Assembly (NCBI GenBank): GCA_016781725.1
Contig: JADDPU010000217.1
Location: 1-10,303, forward strand
DNA length: 10,303 nucleotides
Direction of reading: 5' to 3'
From: Rubrobacter sp.
GTDB lineage: Bacteria > Actinomycetota > Rubrobacteria > Rubrobacterales > Rubrobacteraceae
The position numbers and the translations under genes are program-made. Positions 1 to 7,322 of this stretch are shown here, piece by piece (position 1 is the first letter of the stretch; every line of letters starts with the position of its first letter). The notes under the pieces are model-generated. The model ran no database searches, was not told the origin of the DNA, and worked only from the letters and a program-made list of their open reading frames with translations.

Positions 1-91
1 CTCTCTCTTGTGCTATCCAGGGGTCGGGCCTGTTTGGCGCGGCGTGTAATGCCACCGACCGCTCGCGCCCATTCCTACGTGGTCTTCACGA

Positions 92-1876
92 TCACACGAG
101 GTCCGGACGCGACGGGTTCCCAGGGGCCGCAAGCCGTTGGGCGGGTGCGATTATCCGGGAGGACTTCACGTCGAGCAGGCCGAGGGGCGTGAGCCGCAGG
201 GTCGGCAGGAAGTCGCAAGTCAGGAAGAGGAGCGTGTAGAGGATGTCGTGGTGCTCGTAGCCTGCCTCGGCCACCGCCTTCGAGAGCCTTCGGTTGTGCT
301 CGACGACCTCGGCGAACGAGAGGTCTGACATCATGCCCGTGATAGGAAGACCGAGCTCGAAGACCAGCTCTTTACCCTCGAAGATCACGATGCCCCCGCC
401 GAGCTCTCTGACGCGCCGCGCGGCGAGGGCCATGGACCCGGGATGCCTCCCGAGGACTAGCAACTGGGTGGTGGTGTTGTAGGTGCTGGCCAGCCCATCG
501 AGATCTGGCGCAAACCCGGAGACGAGCGAGCGCGAGATCCAGGCGCCCTCCCGGTCCACGAGCGCGGCGTGTAAAATCCCGCTTCTTTCGGGCAGGAGGG
601 CCGATCCGTTCTCCACCCGCGCGTCCCTGCGTTCGGAGATCACGGCGGATCTTAGGTGTATGACCGGGGCCTCGGCGCCGGACGCTCTTTGCGGGTAGAT
701 CTCGGGGTCTGCGAGGTCCAGGCCCGATGCGAAGCCGGGCCGGCTTCCGTACGAGCCCCAGTCTATCTCCGGGAGCTGAGCGCGAAGCTCGCCCCTCTCG
801 GCCACCACGCGCCCCCGCGTGATGACCGTCCGCGGACGGAACGAGGCCAGGTCGGGGAGGAGCAGGATGTCCGCGCGGCGGCCTATTCCGAGGCCGCCTA
901 CCTGGCCGTCTATCCGGAACAGCGTCGCGGGGTTTATGGTCACCATCTGCAGCGCCTGCATCGGCGGCACGCCGTTCTCGACGGCCACGCGGAGCATACC
1001 GTCAACTAGCCCGCTATCGGCGACGAACTCGGGGGCCGGGCCGTCTGTGGTCATGATGAGCCGCTGCGTGCTCACGCCGTCCTCGGTCACCGCGCGGAGC
1101 AGCTCGGGCAGGTCGGGGCGCAGGGAGCTGTTGCGGAGCATCGTCCAGATGCCGAGCCGCAGCCGGTTAAGGACCTCCCTCTTCGTTATGGCCTCGTGGT
1201 CGGCGTCTATCCCGGCCGCGGCCACGGGCTGCAGGCGCGCCTCCGAGGCGCCCCCGGTGTGGCCGTCGATGATCTTGCCGAGGGCCTTCGTCGCACGGAT
1301 ACCGGAGATCAAGGCCGGCTCCCCCGCCGCCAACGCCGGCCAGCGCGTCACCTCTGCGGTCCCAACCACATCGTCGCGCCGGAGGAGGGGCTCGACCCTC
1401 TCCAGGGCGAACATCTCTTCCTCGCCAGGGAACTTCGCCTGGGAGGCAAGGCGCGCCATCCACAGGTAGAGGAGCGGGAGCTCCCGCAGGGCGTCGGCCA
1501 TCGTGGCGAACCCGTCAGGACCCATCTGCATAAAGAAGAAGAGGTTGTCGGAGACGATGGTGGTCGTGCCGAGGGGGAGGACACCCTCGACGAGGCTCAC
1601 GGGGTTGTAGAGGACCCAAGGGTGGAAGTGCGCCTCGAGGTAACCAGGGGCGACGATCATACCCCCCGCCTCGACGACCCGCGTCTCGGGGCCTACAGCA
1701 ACCCGGTCCCCTTCGCCGACGTAGGCTACGCGTCCCCCGGTGACGGCGACGTCCCCACCGTGCAACTCGCCGGAGTACACGTTCGCTATCGTCCCGCCGC
1801 GCACCAGAAGGTCGGCGGGCCGCTCCCCGCGCGCCGTCTCGATGAGCCTCAGGTGTTCCTCGTAGCCGGTCTGCAC
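92..1876 (-). CDS. Adenine-deaminase-like amidohydrolase
   Basis: This 594-residue metal-dependent amidohydrolase has the domain order of adenine deaminase (Ade): an N-terminal beta region with APGYLEAHFHP (76-86), a TIM-barrel domain, and the adenine-deaminase C-terminal domain (about 410-575), recognisable by LGGGIVIFEGK (492-502), PITGMMSDL (511-519) and LRLTPLGLLDVK (560-571). Likely metal ligands are His83, His85, Glu175 (GTAEVTRWP), His206 (IDGHTGG), His227 (DADHE) and Asp278 (TTDG). It departs from true adenine deaminases near the first site: the usual HxHIESS reads HFHPWVLYN. Adenine may therefore not be the substrate. The GTG start at 1876 lies three bases after the metallo-hydrolase stop, with no strong ribosome-binding site. 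Its length is normal for the family, and the stop is 91 bases from the window edge, where I see nothing recognisable. Confidence 0.85.
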   Translation of the reverse strand: MQTGYEEHLRLIETARGERPADLLVRGGTIANVYSGELHGGDVAVTGGRVAYVGEGDRVAVGPETRVVEAGGMIVAPGYLEAHFHPWVLYNPVSLVEGVLPLGTTTIVSDNLFFFMQMGPDGFATMADALRELPLLYLWMARLASQAKFPGEEEMFALERVEPLLRRDDVVGTAEVTRWPALAAGEPALISGIRATKALGKIIDGHTGGASEARLQPVAAAGIDADHEAITKREVLNRLRLGIWTMLRNSSLRPDLPELLRAVTEDGVSTQRLIMTTDGPAPEFVADSGLVDGMLRVAVENGVPPMQALQMVTINPATLFRIDGQVGGLGIGRRADILLLPDLASFRPRTVITRGRVVAERGELRAQLPEIDWGSYGSRPGFASGLDLADPEIYPQRASGAEAPVIHLRSAVISERRDARVENGSALLPERSGILHAALVDREGAWISRSLVSGFAPDLDGLASTYNTTTQLLVLGRHPGSMALAARRVRELGGGIVIFEGKELVFELGLPITGMMSDLSFAEVVEHNRRLSKAVAEAGYEHHDILYTLLFLTCDFLPTLRLTPLGLLDVKSSRIIAPAQRLAAPGNPSRPDLV

Positions 1877-1879
1877 GGC

Positions 1880-2887
1880 CTAGACCGCCCGGTAGCTCAC
1901 CACGTCGCCGTCCGGTAGGCGCTCGGCTCTTCCCGCGTCGACGAGGTGTTCGAGGTGGGCGATGGTCTCTGCGAGCGCGAACCGGAGCTGGTGGTCGCTT
2001 AGGTCTTCGGGGAAGACCCGCCTGGCTACCTGGAAGGGGGTAGCCGGCTCCCCGTCGAAGGCAGCATGCATCACCGAGAGCCGCTCCTCGTGGTGCACCA
2101 GGAGCTCGTCTATACGCCCGTCGAGGTCGTGGAAGAGCGGCCCGTGGCCGGGGAAGATAAGGTCCGCGTGCAAACCCCGCAGCCCCCGCAGGGAGGCGAG
2201 GTAGCGCTCCAGAGGTCGCGGGGCGGTGTAGGTCCACAAGCCTATGTTCGGGGTGATGTGCAGCAGGAGGTGATCCCCGACGAACAAAAGACGCCTCTCC
2301 TCGTCGTGCAAGACGAAGTGGAAGTCCGAGTGACCCGGCGTGTGCACGACCCGCGCCCCGCTACCGCCGAGCTCGATCACCTCCCCCTGCTGCAGGGGGA
2401 CGAGGTTCTCAGGCAAGCGGACCCCCAGCCGCGTGGTGCCGGCGGTCGCCCCGGCCGTCTGTGGGTCCATGCCGTTGCGCATCATGTACCTCGCGAACCC
2501 CTCGGTGCCCCTCTCGGGATCCCAGACGTATCTGGCGTTCTCGATCTCCCCCTCCAGCATGAAGACCGGCGCCCCGCTGCGCTCCTCGAGCCAGCGGGCC
2601 AGCCCGATGTGGTCGGGGTGGAGGTGGGTGACGATGATCCGCGACACGTCGCGCTCGAGGTTCAGCCCCAGCTCCTTCGCCCCCGACTCCCAGACCTCGC
2701 GGGCCTCCTGGTAGTCGAAGCCCGGATCTATGACCGTCCACCCGTCGGGGCCCTCGATCAGGTACGACGCTATAAACTTGAGCGGGAACGGCACGGGGAG
2801 CTTGAGCTGGTAGACGCCCTCCGAGGTGGACGAAACCTCCCCGATGGGCTGCGTGGCCAGGGGGGAAGGAGGGACGGGCCCGCTCAC
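1880..2887 (-). CDS. Metallo-beta-lactamase-fold hydrolase with C-terminal winged-helix domain
   Basis: This 335-residue protein has the complete metal-binding set of the metallo-beta-lactamase fold: HLHPDH (His88, His90, Asp92, His93), His186 in VHTPGHSDFHF, Asp205 in FVGDHLL, and His248 in PGHGP. After residue about 260 a region with TPFQVARRVFPEDLSDHQLRFALAETIAHLEHLV resembles the winged-helix tail found in hydrolases such as LACTB2. Such enzymes cleave varied esters, thioesters or phosphoesters, so the substrate cannot be named; a thioesterase or lactonase role beside aromatic catabolism is possible. The GTG at 2887 has only a weak ribosome-binding site, and its N-terminal 20 residues are poorly conserved-looking; translation is probably coupled to the small ORF upstream. 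The stop is three bases before the amidohydrolase start. Confidence 0.88.
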   Translation of the reverse strand: MSGPVPPSPLATQPIGEVSSTSEGVYQLKLPVPFPLKFIASYLIEGPDGWTVIDPGFDYQEAREVWESGAKELGLNLERDVSRIIVTHLHPDHIGLARWLEERSGAPVFMLEGEIENARYVWDPERGTEGFARYMMRNGMDPQTAGATAGTTRLGVRLPENLVPLQQGEVIELGGSGARVVHTPGHSDFHFVLHDEERRLLFVGDHLLLHITPNIGLWTYTAPRPLERYLASLRGLRGLHADLIFPGHGPLFHDLDGRIDELLVHHEERLSVMHAAFDGEPATPFQVARRVFPEDLSDHQLRFALAETIAHLEHLVDAGRAERLPDGDVVSYRAV

Positions 2888-2979
2888 GAGAGACCCGCCC
2901 GGGACGGTGCAACGGGTTCACGCGTAAGGCGTGCGAGCGGTAGGGCTATCAGGGTGCCGCGACGGCTTCGCAGGTTCAT
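2884..2979 (-). CDS. Possible 31-residue coupled small ORF between benE and the metallo-hydrolase
   Basis: An ATG at 2979 shares an ATGA with the benE stop and is preceded by AAAGGAG with a four-base gap, one of the best ribosome-binding sites in the window. The frame encodes a basic 31-residue peptide beginning MNLRSRRGTLIALPL and ends at a TGA that shares a GTGA with the start of the metallo-hydrolase. The fit to both neighbours suggests either a real small protein or a translated coupling leader. I recognise no family, and the gap is short enough for chance, so the call is tentative. Confidence 0.35.
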   Translation of the reverse strand: MNLRSRRGTLIALPLARLTREPVAPSRAGLS

Positions 2980-4202
2980 CAGTCTCCTTTCGAGTCTTGG
3001 CGTAGAAAGCGGGCGAGCGCCACGCCCACCACGATCGCCCAGAACGCCGAGTTTATGCCAAGTATGGTCAGGTTCGAGGCCCCGACGAACAGGGCGATCC
3101 CGGCGGCCACAGTATGCCTGGTCCCGCCTACCGAGAGCCGCAGCGCCTGCAGGATCACGGGCAAGAGCGCCAGGCCTGCCAGGCTCAGGATCAGGGCGGG
3201 CGGCAGGGCCCTTATGAGGGAGACCGCGGTGGCCCCCACCAACCCGAACGCTATAAAGAAGACCCCCTGGGCGACCGTGGCGAGGTAGCGGTTCTCGGGG
3301 TCGGGGTGCGCCTCGGGACCCGCACACACGGCGGTCATCGGTGCTGCGATGTTCAGGCCGTTGCCGGCCAGGGGAGCGGTCAGGATCGAGCCGAGGCCGC
3401 TGAAGATCGTGATCGCGTTGACCGGCGGCCGGTAGCCGTTGGCCCAGAGTATCCCAACACCCGGCGCGTTCTGGGTCGCGACCGCAAGCAGGGTGAGCGG
3501 CAGGGCTATGGAGAAGAGGGCGGCGAGGTCGAACGAGGGCCAGACCAGCACCGGCTGCGAGAGCGAGAGGCGCACTTCCCCGACGTCGAACTGGCCGCCA
3601 ACACCGGCCACCACGAGGCCGACCACGAGGGCGAGCAGAGCCGGCGGCAGCGCGGGGAGAAAACGGAAGGCGACGAGGTAGGCCGCGACCATGGCGCCCA
3701 CAAGGAGCGGCTGCCCGGGCAGGGCTGCGAATACCTCGACCCCGAAGTGCAGCAGTATCCCCGCCAAAGCGCCCATTATGACCTCGTTCGGTATCCGCTC
3801 CATGGCGCTGTCGAAGAGCCCCGAGAGGCCCAGGAGCGCGACGAGCACCCCGGAGAGGAGAAAGGCCCCCACCGCCTCGGAGAGGCTGTACTCGGCGAGC
3901 ACCGTCACGAGCAGGGCGCTCCCGGCGATCGGGAACGCGCCGCAGATGGGCTCGCGGTAGAGGTAGGCCAGGAGCAGACTGAGGAGGCCGCCGCCCACGT
4001 AGATAGCGAAAAACCACGAGTCGATGACCCCGGACGGGTACCCGGCGTTCGTGGCGGCCTGGTAGACAAGGAGCGCGGGGCCCGTGGCGCCGAGCAGGAA
4101 CGCCACGAAGCCGGCACCCAGGGTAGAGACCCCCGTATGCCGCACCGTGTCCCGCAGGTTATAGCCAACCCCCCTCGGCGGTTCGGGACCCGTCAGGCGC
4201 AT
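2979..4202 (-). CDS. benE: BenE-family benzoate/aromatic acid transporter
   Basis: This 407-residue integral membrane protein has about eleven or twelve hydrophobic segments across nearly its whole length and a short hydrophilic C-terminus. It carries the BenE-family landmarks GVGILWANGYRPPVNAI (248-264), the LNIAAPMTAVCAGPEAHPDP region (283-302) and the RALPPALILSLAGLALL segment (331-347). BenE proteins are proton-coupled importers of benzoate; here, next to a phenylacetate operon, the substrate could be phenylacetate or another aromatic acid. The ATG at 4202 has an AGAGGG sequence about eight bases upstream and follows the tetR stop by 72 bases. The stop lies within ATGA together with the start of a possible 31-residue ORF. 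The family is clear; the substrate is inferred. Confidence 0.9.
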   Translation of the reverse strand: MRLTGPEPPRGVGYNLRDTVRHTGVSTLGAGFVAFLLGATGPALLVYQAATNAGYPSGVIDSWFFAIYVGGGLLSLLLAYLYREPICGAFPIAGSALLVTVLAEYSLSEAVGAFLLSGVLVALLGLSGLFDSAMERIPNEVIMGALAGILLHFGVEVFAALPGQPLLVGAMVAAYLVAFRFLPALPPALLALVVGLVVAGVGGQFDVGEVRLSLSQPVLVWPSFDLAALFSIALPLTLLAVATQNAPGVGILWANGYRPPVNAITIFSGLGSILTAPLAGNGLNIAAPMTAVCAGPEAHPDPENRYLATVAQGVFFIAFGLVGATAVSLIRALPPALILSLAGLALLPVILQALRLSVGGTRHTVAAGIALFVGASNLTILGINSAFWAIVVGVALARFLRQDSKGD

Positions 4203-4274
4203 CCGGCGAGCCCTCTTAGCGGGCGTTCACGAACCGGCCCCCAGGACTAGCGGCGAGAGGTCGCGCACCGGGAG

Positions 4275-4910
4275 CTACTTGCCGGCGGTCAGGTAAGTAA
4301 GAATCGAGCGCTTGCACACTTCCCGGCACTCCGCGTGCCCCTTCTCCCAGTCCTGGGACTGTATCCACTGCGTGAACAGGCCATCCACCAGCGCCCGGAC
4401 TACCGTCGCGCCTTCGCGGGCGTCTACCGCGTGGAAGAACCCCTCCTCCTGGCCGAGCCGGATGACCTCGGCGTAGAGGCCGTTGCAGATCTCGTGAAAG
4501 GTGGCGGCCACATCGGCGAACCTCTCGTTGCGTGCCGCATAACCCAAAAAATCGAAGAAGACCAGGTAGAACCTGCGGTTCGACTCGGGCCCAACGAAGA
4601 TGGCGTCCACCATCGCCGCGACCTTCTCCTCGGCAGTATCCACCTCTTCGATGGCCTCGCGGATACGTCCGGCGACGCGCGCCAGCACCCAGCGCATCGT
4701 GAGGAGGATCAGGTTCTCCTTCGACTCGAAGTAGTAGGGGAGGATGGCTTTGCTCACCCCTGCCTCGTCCGCCACGTCCTGCAGGGAGAGGTGGCTCAAC
4801 CCCTTCTCACCCATCACCTTGTAGGCGCTGCGTATCAGGTGCGCCTGTTTTGGCGCCAGCGCCTCGCCGTCGCGATCGGAGGCCTGGATCAAGGTGTCGG
4901 ATTGCGCCAC
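4275..4910 (-). CDS. TetR-family transcriptional regulator
   Basis: This 211-residue protein has a TetR-type N-terminal DNA-binding domain: residues about 22-70 with the helix-turn-helix LSLQDVADEAGVSKAILPYYF (41-61) followed by ESKENLI, and an all-helical C-terminal ligand-binding domain. The wording of the helix-turn-helix resembles BetI/PaaR-like regulators. In some bacteria a TetR-family PaaR represses paa genes and is released by phenylacetyl-CoA; its position between the paa block and an aromatic-acid transporter suggests a similar role, but the inducer cannot be read from the sequence. The start is GTG 4910, with a GAGGGG sequence about ten bases upstream; there is no better in-frame start that keeps the whole DNA-binding domain. 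It probably regulates the genes on both sides and itself through sites in 4911-5060. Confidence 0.9.
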   Translation of the reverse strand: MAQSDTLIQASDRDGEALAPKQAHLIRSAYKVMGEKGLSHLSLQDVADEAGVSKAILPYYFESKENLILLTMRWVLARVAGRIREAIEEVDTAEEKVAAMVDAIFVGPESNRRFYLVFFDFLGYAARNERFADVAATFHEICNGLYAEVIRLGQEEGFFHAVDAREGATVVRALVDGLFTQWIQSQDWEKGHAECREVCKRSILTYLTAGK

Positions 4911-4945
4911 GCTCGTGTCACCCCTCTCTATCCACTCTCGCGAGC

Positions 4946-4989
4946 CGGGTCACCAGGGACAAATTCTCGCCGCGCCCCCCGGTGACCCG
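4946..4989 (-). promoter_or_regulatory. Strong stem-loop between the paa block and tetR (terminator or leader structure)
   Basis: A perfect 9-base inverted repeat (CGGGTCACC at 4989-4981 and GGTGACCCG at 4954-4946, minus strand) extends inwards in minus-strand RNA through a G-U pair, three G-C pairs and another G-U pair, giving about 14 pairs around a 15-base loop (4961-4975). On the plus strand the G-U positions become mismatches, so the structure favours the minus-strand transcript. No T-run follows, so it is not a classical rho-independent terminator. It may end or attenuate the paa transcript or sit in the tetR leader, 36 bases upstream of the start codon. Confidence 0.4.
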
Positions 4990-5031
4990 CCCTGAAGACG
5001 CGGCCCACACGGACCGATCCACCGTCGCCCT

Positions 5032-5054
5032 ATTGTACAGCGATTGCAAGCTGT
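5032..5054 (-). promoter_or_regulatory. Candidate tetR promoter -10 element with overlapping palindrome
   Basis: On the minus strand, TACAAT (5037-5032) matches the -10 consensus at five of six positions. It adjoins an 18-base inverted repeat at 5037-5054 (ACAGC, 8 bases, GCTGT). This lies about 120 bases upstream of the tetR GTG, within the only long gap in the window. A palindrome touching a -10 box is the usual layout of an autorepressed TetR-family operator. The arms are only five bases long and no good -35 hexamer stands 16-18 bases upstream, so this is a weak candidate. Confidence 0.25.
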
Positions 5055-5060
5055 TACGAC

Positions 5061-5831
5061 CTACCTGCTAAACTCCGGTTTGCGCTTCTCCATGAAGGCT
5101 CCTATCCCCTCCTTGGACTCCTCGCTCTCGAACAAGGGTTCCACGAGTTCCCGCTCGATCTGTAGGCCCTCCTTCAGGGGCCTGTCGATGCCCCGGCGCA
5201 CGGCCAGCTTGATCGACCCGATCGCCCCGGCCGCGCCGGAGGCCAAACCCTCGGCGTACTTCACGGTCTCCTCTTCGAGCCGGTCGGCCGGGAACAGCCG
5301 GTCGAGGATGCCGAGCTCGTAAGCCTCCGCGGGTGAGAGCCTGCGGCCGGTGATCATGAGGTCGAGGGCCTTGGTGACCCCGATCAGGCGCGGCAGGCGC
5401 TGGGTGCCGCCGTTGCCCGGCAAAAGACCGAGCGTCGCCTCGGGCAGACCAAGGTAGTACTCGCCCTCCGCGCCGAAGCGCAGGTCGCACGCCAGGGCCA
5501 TCTCAAGCCCGCCGCCCAGAGCCGTGGCCCCGATCTGGGCGATAAAGATCTTGGGCGTCTCGGCGATCCTGCCGAGGTTCTCGTGGGCCGTCCGGATCAT
5601 CTCCATGTTCTGCTCGGTGGTGTTGGCGTTGAAGGCCTTGATGTCGGCCCCGGCGGAGAAGAACCGCTCGCTCGCGCTGCGGAAGATGACGGCCCGCGCC
5701 CCGTCGTCCCCGGCGGCCGCGTTAACGCAACCCCCGAGCTCCTCCATGAACGCGAGGTCGTAGCTGTTCGCCGGGGGGTTGTCGAGGGTGATGTACCCGA
5801 CGTTGCCTTCCCTGGTGTACTCTACGGCCAT
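5061..5831 (-). CDS. Enoyl-CoA hydratase (crotonase family)
   Basis: This 256-residue crotonase keeps the full hydratase apparatus: oxyanion-hole segments FFSAGADIKAF (57-67) and GATALGGGLEMALACDL (101-117), with catalytic glutamates Glu110 and Glu131 (in LPEATLGLLPGNGGTQRL). This contrasts with the other crotonase in the window, which has lost the first glutamate. The likely role is hydration of 2,3-dehydroadipyl-CoA or another enoyl-CoA in the lower phenylacetate pathway (PaaF-like), but the sequence does not fix the substrate. ATG 5831 has a strong GGGAGGGG sequence just upstream and lies 13 bases after the aldehyde dehydrogenase stop. It is the last gene of the paa block; a 150-base gap with a stem-loop follows before the regulator gene. 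Confidence 0.9.
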   Translation of the reverse strand: MAVEYTREGNVGYITLDNPPANSYDLAFMEELGGCVNAAAGDDGARAVIFRSASERFFSAGADIKAFNANTTEQNMEMIRTAHENLGRIAETPKIFIAQIGATALGGGLEMALACDLRFGAEGEYYLGLPEATLGLLPGNGGTQRLPRLIGVTKALDLMITGRRLSPAEAYELGILDRLFPADRLEEETVKYAEGLASGAAGAIGSIKLAVRRGIDRPLKEGLQIERELVEPLFESEESKEGIGAFMEKRKPEFSR

Positions 5832-5844
5832 ACTTCCCCTCCCT

Positions 5845-7320
5845 CTACTGGATCCCCGCTCCCTCGTCCCCGGCGATGTCGAGGTCGCCCACTACCACCG
5901 ACTTGGCCTCGAGGTAGTACTCGAGCGCCTCCGGGCCGTGCTCCCTGCCGATGCCCGAGTCCTTGACGCCGCCGAAGGGTAGCTCGTCGTAGCCGTAGTG
6001 GATCTGGTTCACCCACGTCATCCCGGCCTCGATCTCCTGGGCTGCCTTGTGGATGTTCCGGACGTTGTAAGTCCAGATGGACGAACCGAGACCGTAGCTC
6101 GAGTCGTTGGCGAGCTTCACCGCCTCGTTTATGTTGCTCACCCGGAAAACTGGCAAGAGCGGCCCGAAGGTCTCCTCTTTCACCACGCGGCTGTCGTGCG
6201 GCGCGTTCTCGACTATGGTCGGCGGGAAGAAGAAGCCCTTCTCGCCGTTGGCCTCGCCCTGGTAGGCGACCTTGGCACCCGCGTCCACGGCGCTCTGGAG
6301 CTGCTCCTCGAGCGCGTCGCGGTGCCTGGCGGCGTTGAGGGGACCCATCCTTATCTTCGGCTTCTCGGCCTTCTCTAGCCCGTTGCCGAGCTCGTAGCGG
6401 GAGACCCGCTTGACGAGGCTCTCCATGAACTCGTCGTAGACCTCGTCGAAGACGTAGACCCTCTTGGCGGCGAGGCAGGCCTGGCCCGCGTTGAAGAACC
6501 GTCCTATGTTGATGCCCTTCACGGCGTTCTCCACGTTCGCGTCGGGGCAGACGATGACGGGGTCGGACCCCCCGAGCTCGGCGGAGATACGCTTGAACTG
6601 CGGCGCCGCGACCTCCATGAGCCTGCGCCCCACCGCCGTGCTCCCGGTGAAGGCTACCCTCCGCACGTCCGGGTGGACTGCCAGAGCCTCCCCGACCTCC
6701 TTGCCGGGGCCGGTGACGACGTTGAGCACGCCAGCCGGCAGCCCCGCCTCCTGCATGAGCTCGGCGATCTTCAGCGTGGCCAGCGGCGTGGTGTTCGCGG
6801 GCTTGACCACGATGGTGTTGCCGCCGGCGAGGGCGGGGCCTACCTTCGTCCCCATAAGGGTAAGGGGGAAGTTGTAAGGCACGATCGCGGCGCAGACCCC
6901 GATCGGGCGCTTTATGACCATGCCGTAGCTAGTCCCGAAGGTGGAGGGCAACGGGGCGTAGGCGCCCCGAATCTTGCTAGCGAGGTCGGCGTAGAAGTTC
7001 AACCCGTGGAGAAAGTGGTGAAGCTCGCCCATCGCCTCCATCATCGGCTTGCCCTGCTCCTGGACTAGCAGCTTGCCGATCTCCTTGGCCTGCTCCTCTA
7101 TCTTCTCCACCCCCGCGCGCATGATGGAGGCCCGCTCGTCGGGGTCCGTGGCTGACCACTCCTTGAGCGCCGACTTCGCAGCGGCTACCGCGGCGTCGAC
7201 GTCCTCGGGACCGGCCTTCGGCACGGTCTCGATCTGCTCCTCCGTCGCCGGGTTTACGATCGGCATCTCCTCGCCGGACTTCGCCCCTACCTGCTCCCCG
7301 CCTATCAACGCCTGGGCCAT
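5845..7320 (-). CDS. NAD(P)+-dependent aldehyde dehydrogenase
   Basis: This 491-residue enzyme oxidises an aldehyde to the acid. The expected active-site residues are visible: Asn150 in PYNFPL, Lys173 in VVKPANTTPL, the GSTAVG nucleotide loop at 226-231, general base Glu248 in ELGGSDP, nucleophile Cys282 in NAGQACLAAKRV, and Glu383 in EETFGPLLP. It looks complete. The phenylacetate pathway needs an aldehyde dehydrogenase for 3-oxo-5,6-dehydrosuberyl-CoA semialdehyde; in E. coli this is the N-terminal half of PaaZ, while some bacteria use a stand-alone enzyme. No PaaZ fusion occurs here, so this protein could fill that step, but the sequence is a generic member of the superfamily and could serve a different aldehyde. 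I chose ATG 7320, preceded by AAAGGAG about ten bases upstream and two bases after the paaY stop; the frame is open further upstream but only as a shadow of paaY. Confidence 0.92.
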   Translation of the reverse strand: MAQALIGGEQVGAKSGEEMPIVNPATEEQIETVPKAGPEDVDAAVAAAKSALKEWSATDPDERASIMRAGVEKIEEQAKEIGKLLVQEQGKPMMEAMGELHHFLHGLNFYADLASKIRGAYAPLPSTFGTSYGMVIKRPIGVCAAIVPYNFPLTLMGTKVGPALAGGNTIVVKPANTTPLATLKIAELMQEAGLPAGVLNVVTGPGKEVGEALAVHPDVRRVAFTGSTAVGRRLMEVAAPQFKRISAELGGSDPVIVCPDANVENAVKGINIGRFFNAGQACLAAKRVYVFDEVYDEFMESLVKRVSRYELGNGLEKAEKPKIRMGPLNAARHRDALEEQLQSAVDAGAKVAYQGEANGEKGFFFPPTIVENAPHDSRVVKEETFGPLLPVFRVSNINEAVKLANDSSYGLGSSIWTYNVRNIHKAAQEIEAGMTWVNQIHYGYDELPFGGVKDSGIGREHGPEALEYYLEAKSVVVGDLDIAGDEGAGIQ

Positions 7321-7322
7321 GC

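Noticed and set aside
1..91. Terminator or promoter downstream of the amidohydrolase
   Set aside because: I found no convincing stem-loop with a T-run and no paired promoter hexamers in these 91 bases.
10..1009. Plus-strand frames opposite the amidohydrolase (10-192, 137-328, 656-1009)
   Set aside because: They are antisense to a well-supported gene, lack convincing ribosome-binding sites and resemble no family.
2884..4017. 377-codon minus-strand frame overlapping benE
   Set aside because: It is the alternative frame of benE, with low-complexity Arg/Pro/Gly content. Only its last 31 codons, after the benE stop, are considered as a possible small ORF.
4221..4245. Short palindrome GTTCGTGAAC in the tetR-benE gap as an operator
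   Set aside because: Four-base arms around two bases are expected by chance in this much sequence and no promoter-like hexamers accompany it.
2066..4250. Long plus-strand open frames (for example 2066-3217 and 3114-4250) opposite benE and the metallo-hydrolase
   Set aside because: They run antisense to genes with clear motifs, are rich in Arg, Gly and Glu in the manner of GC-rich shadow frames, and show no domain I recognise.
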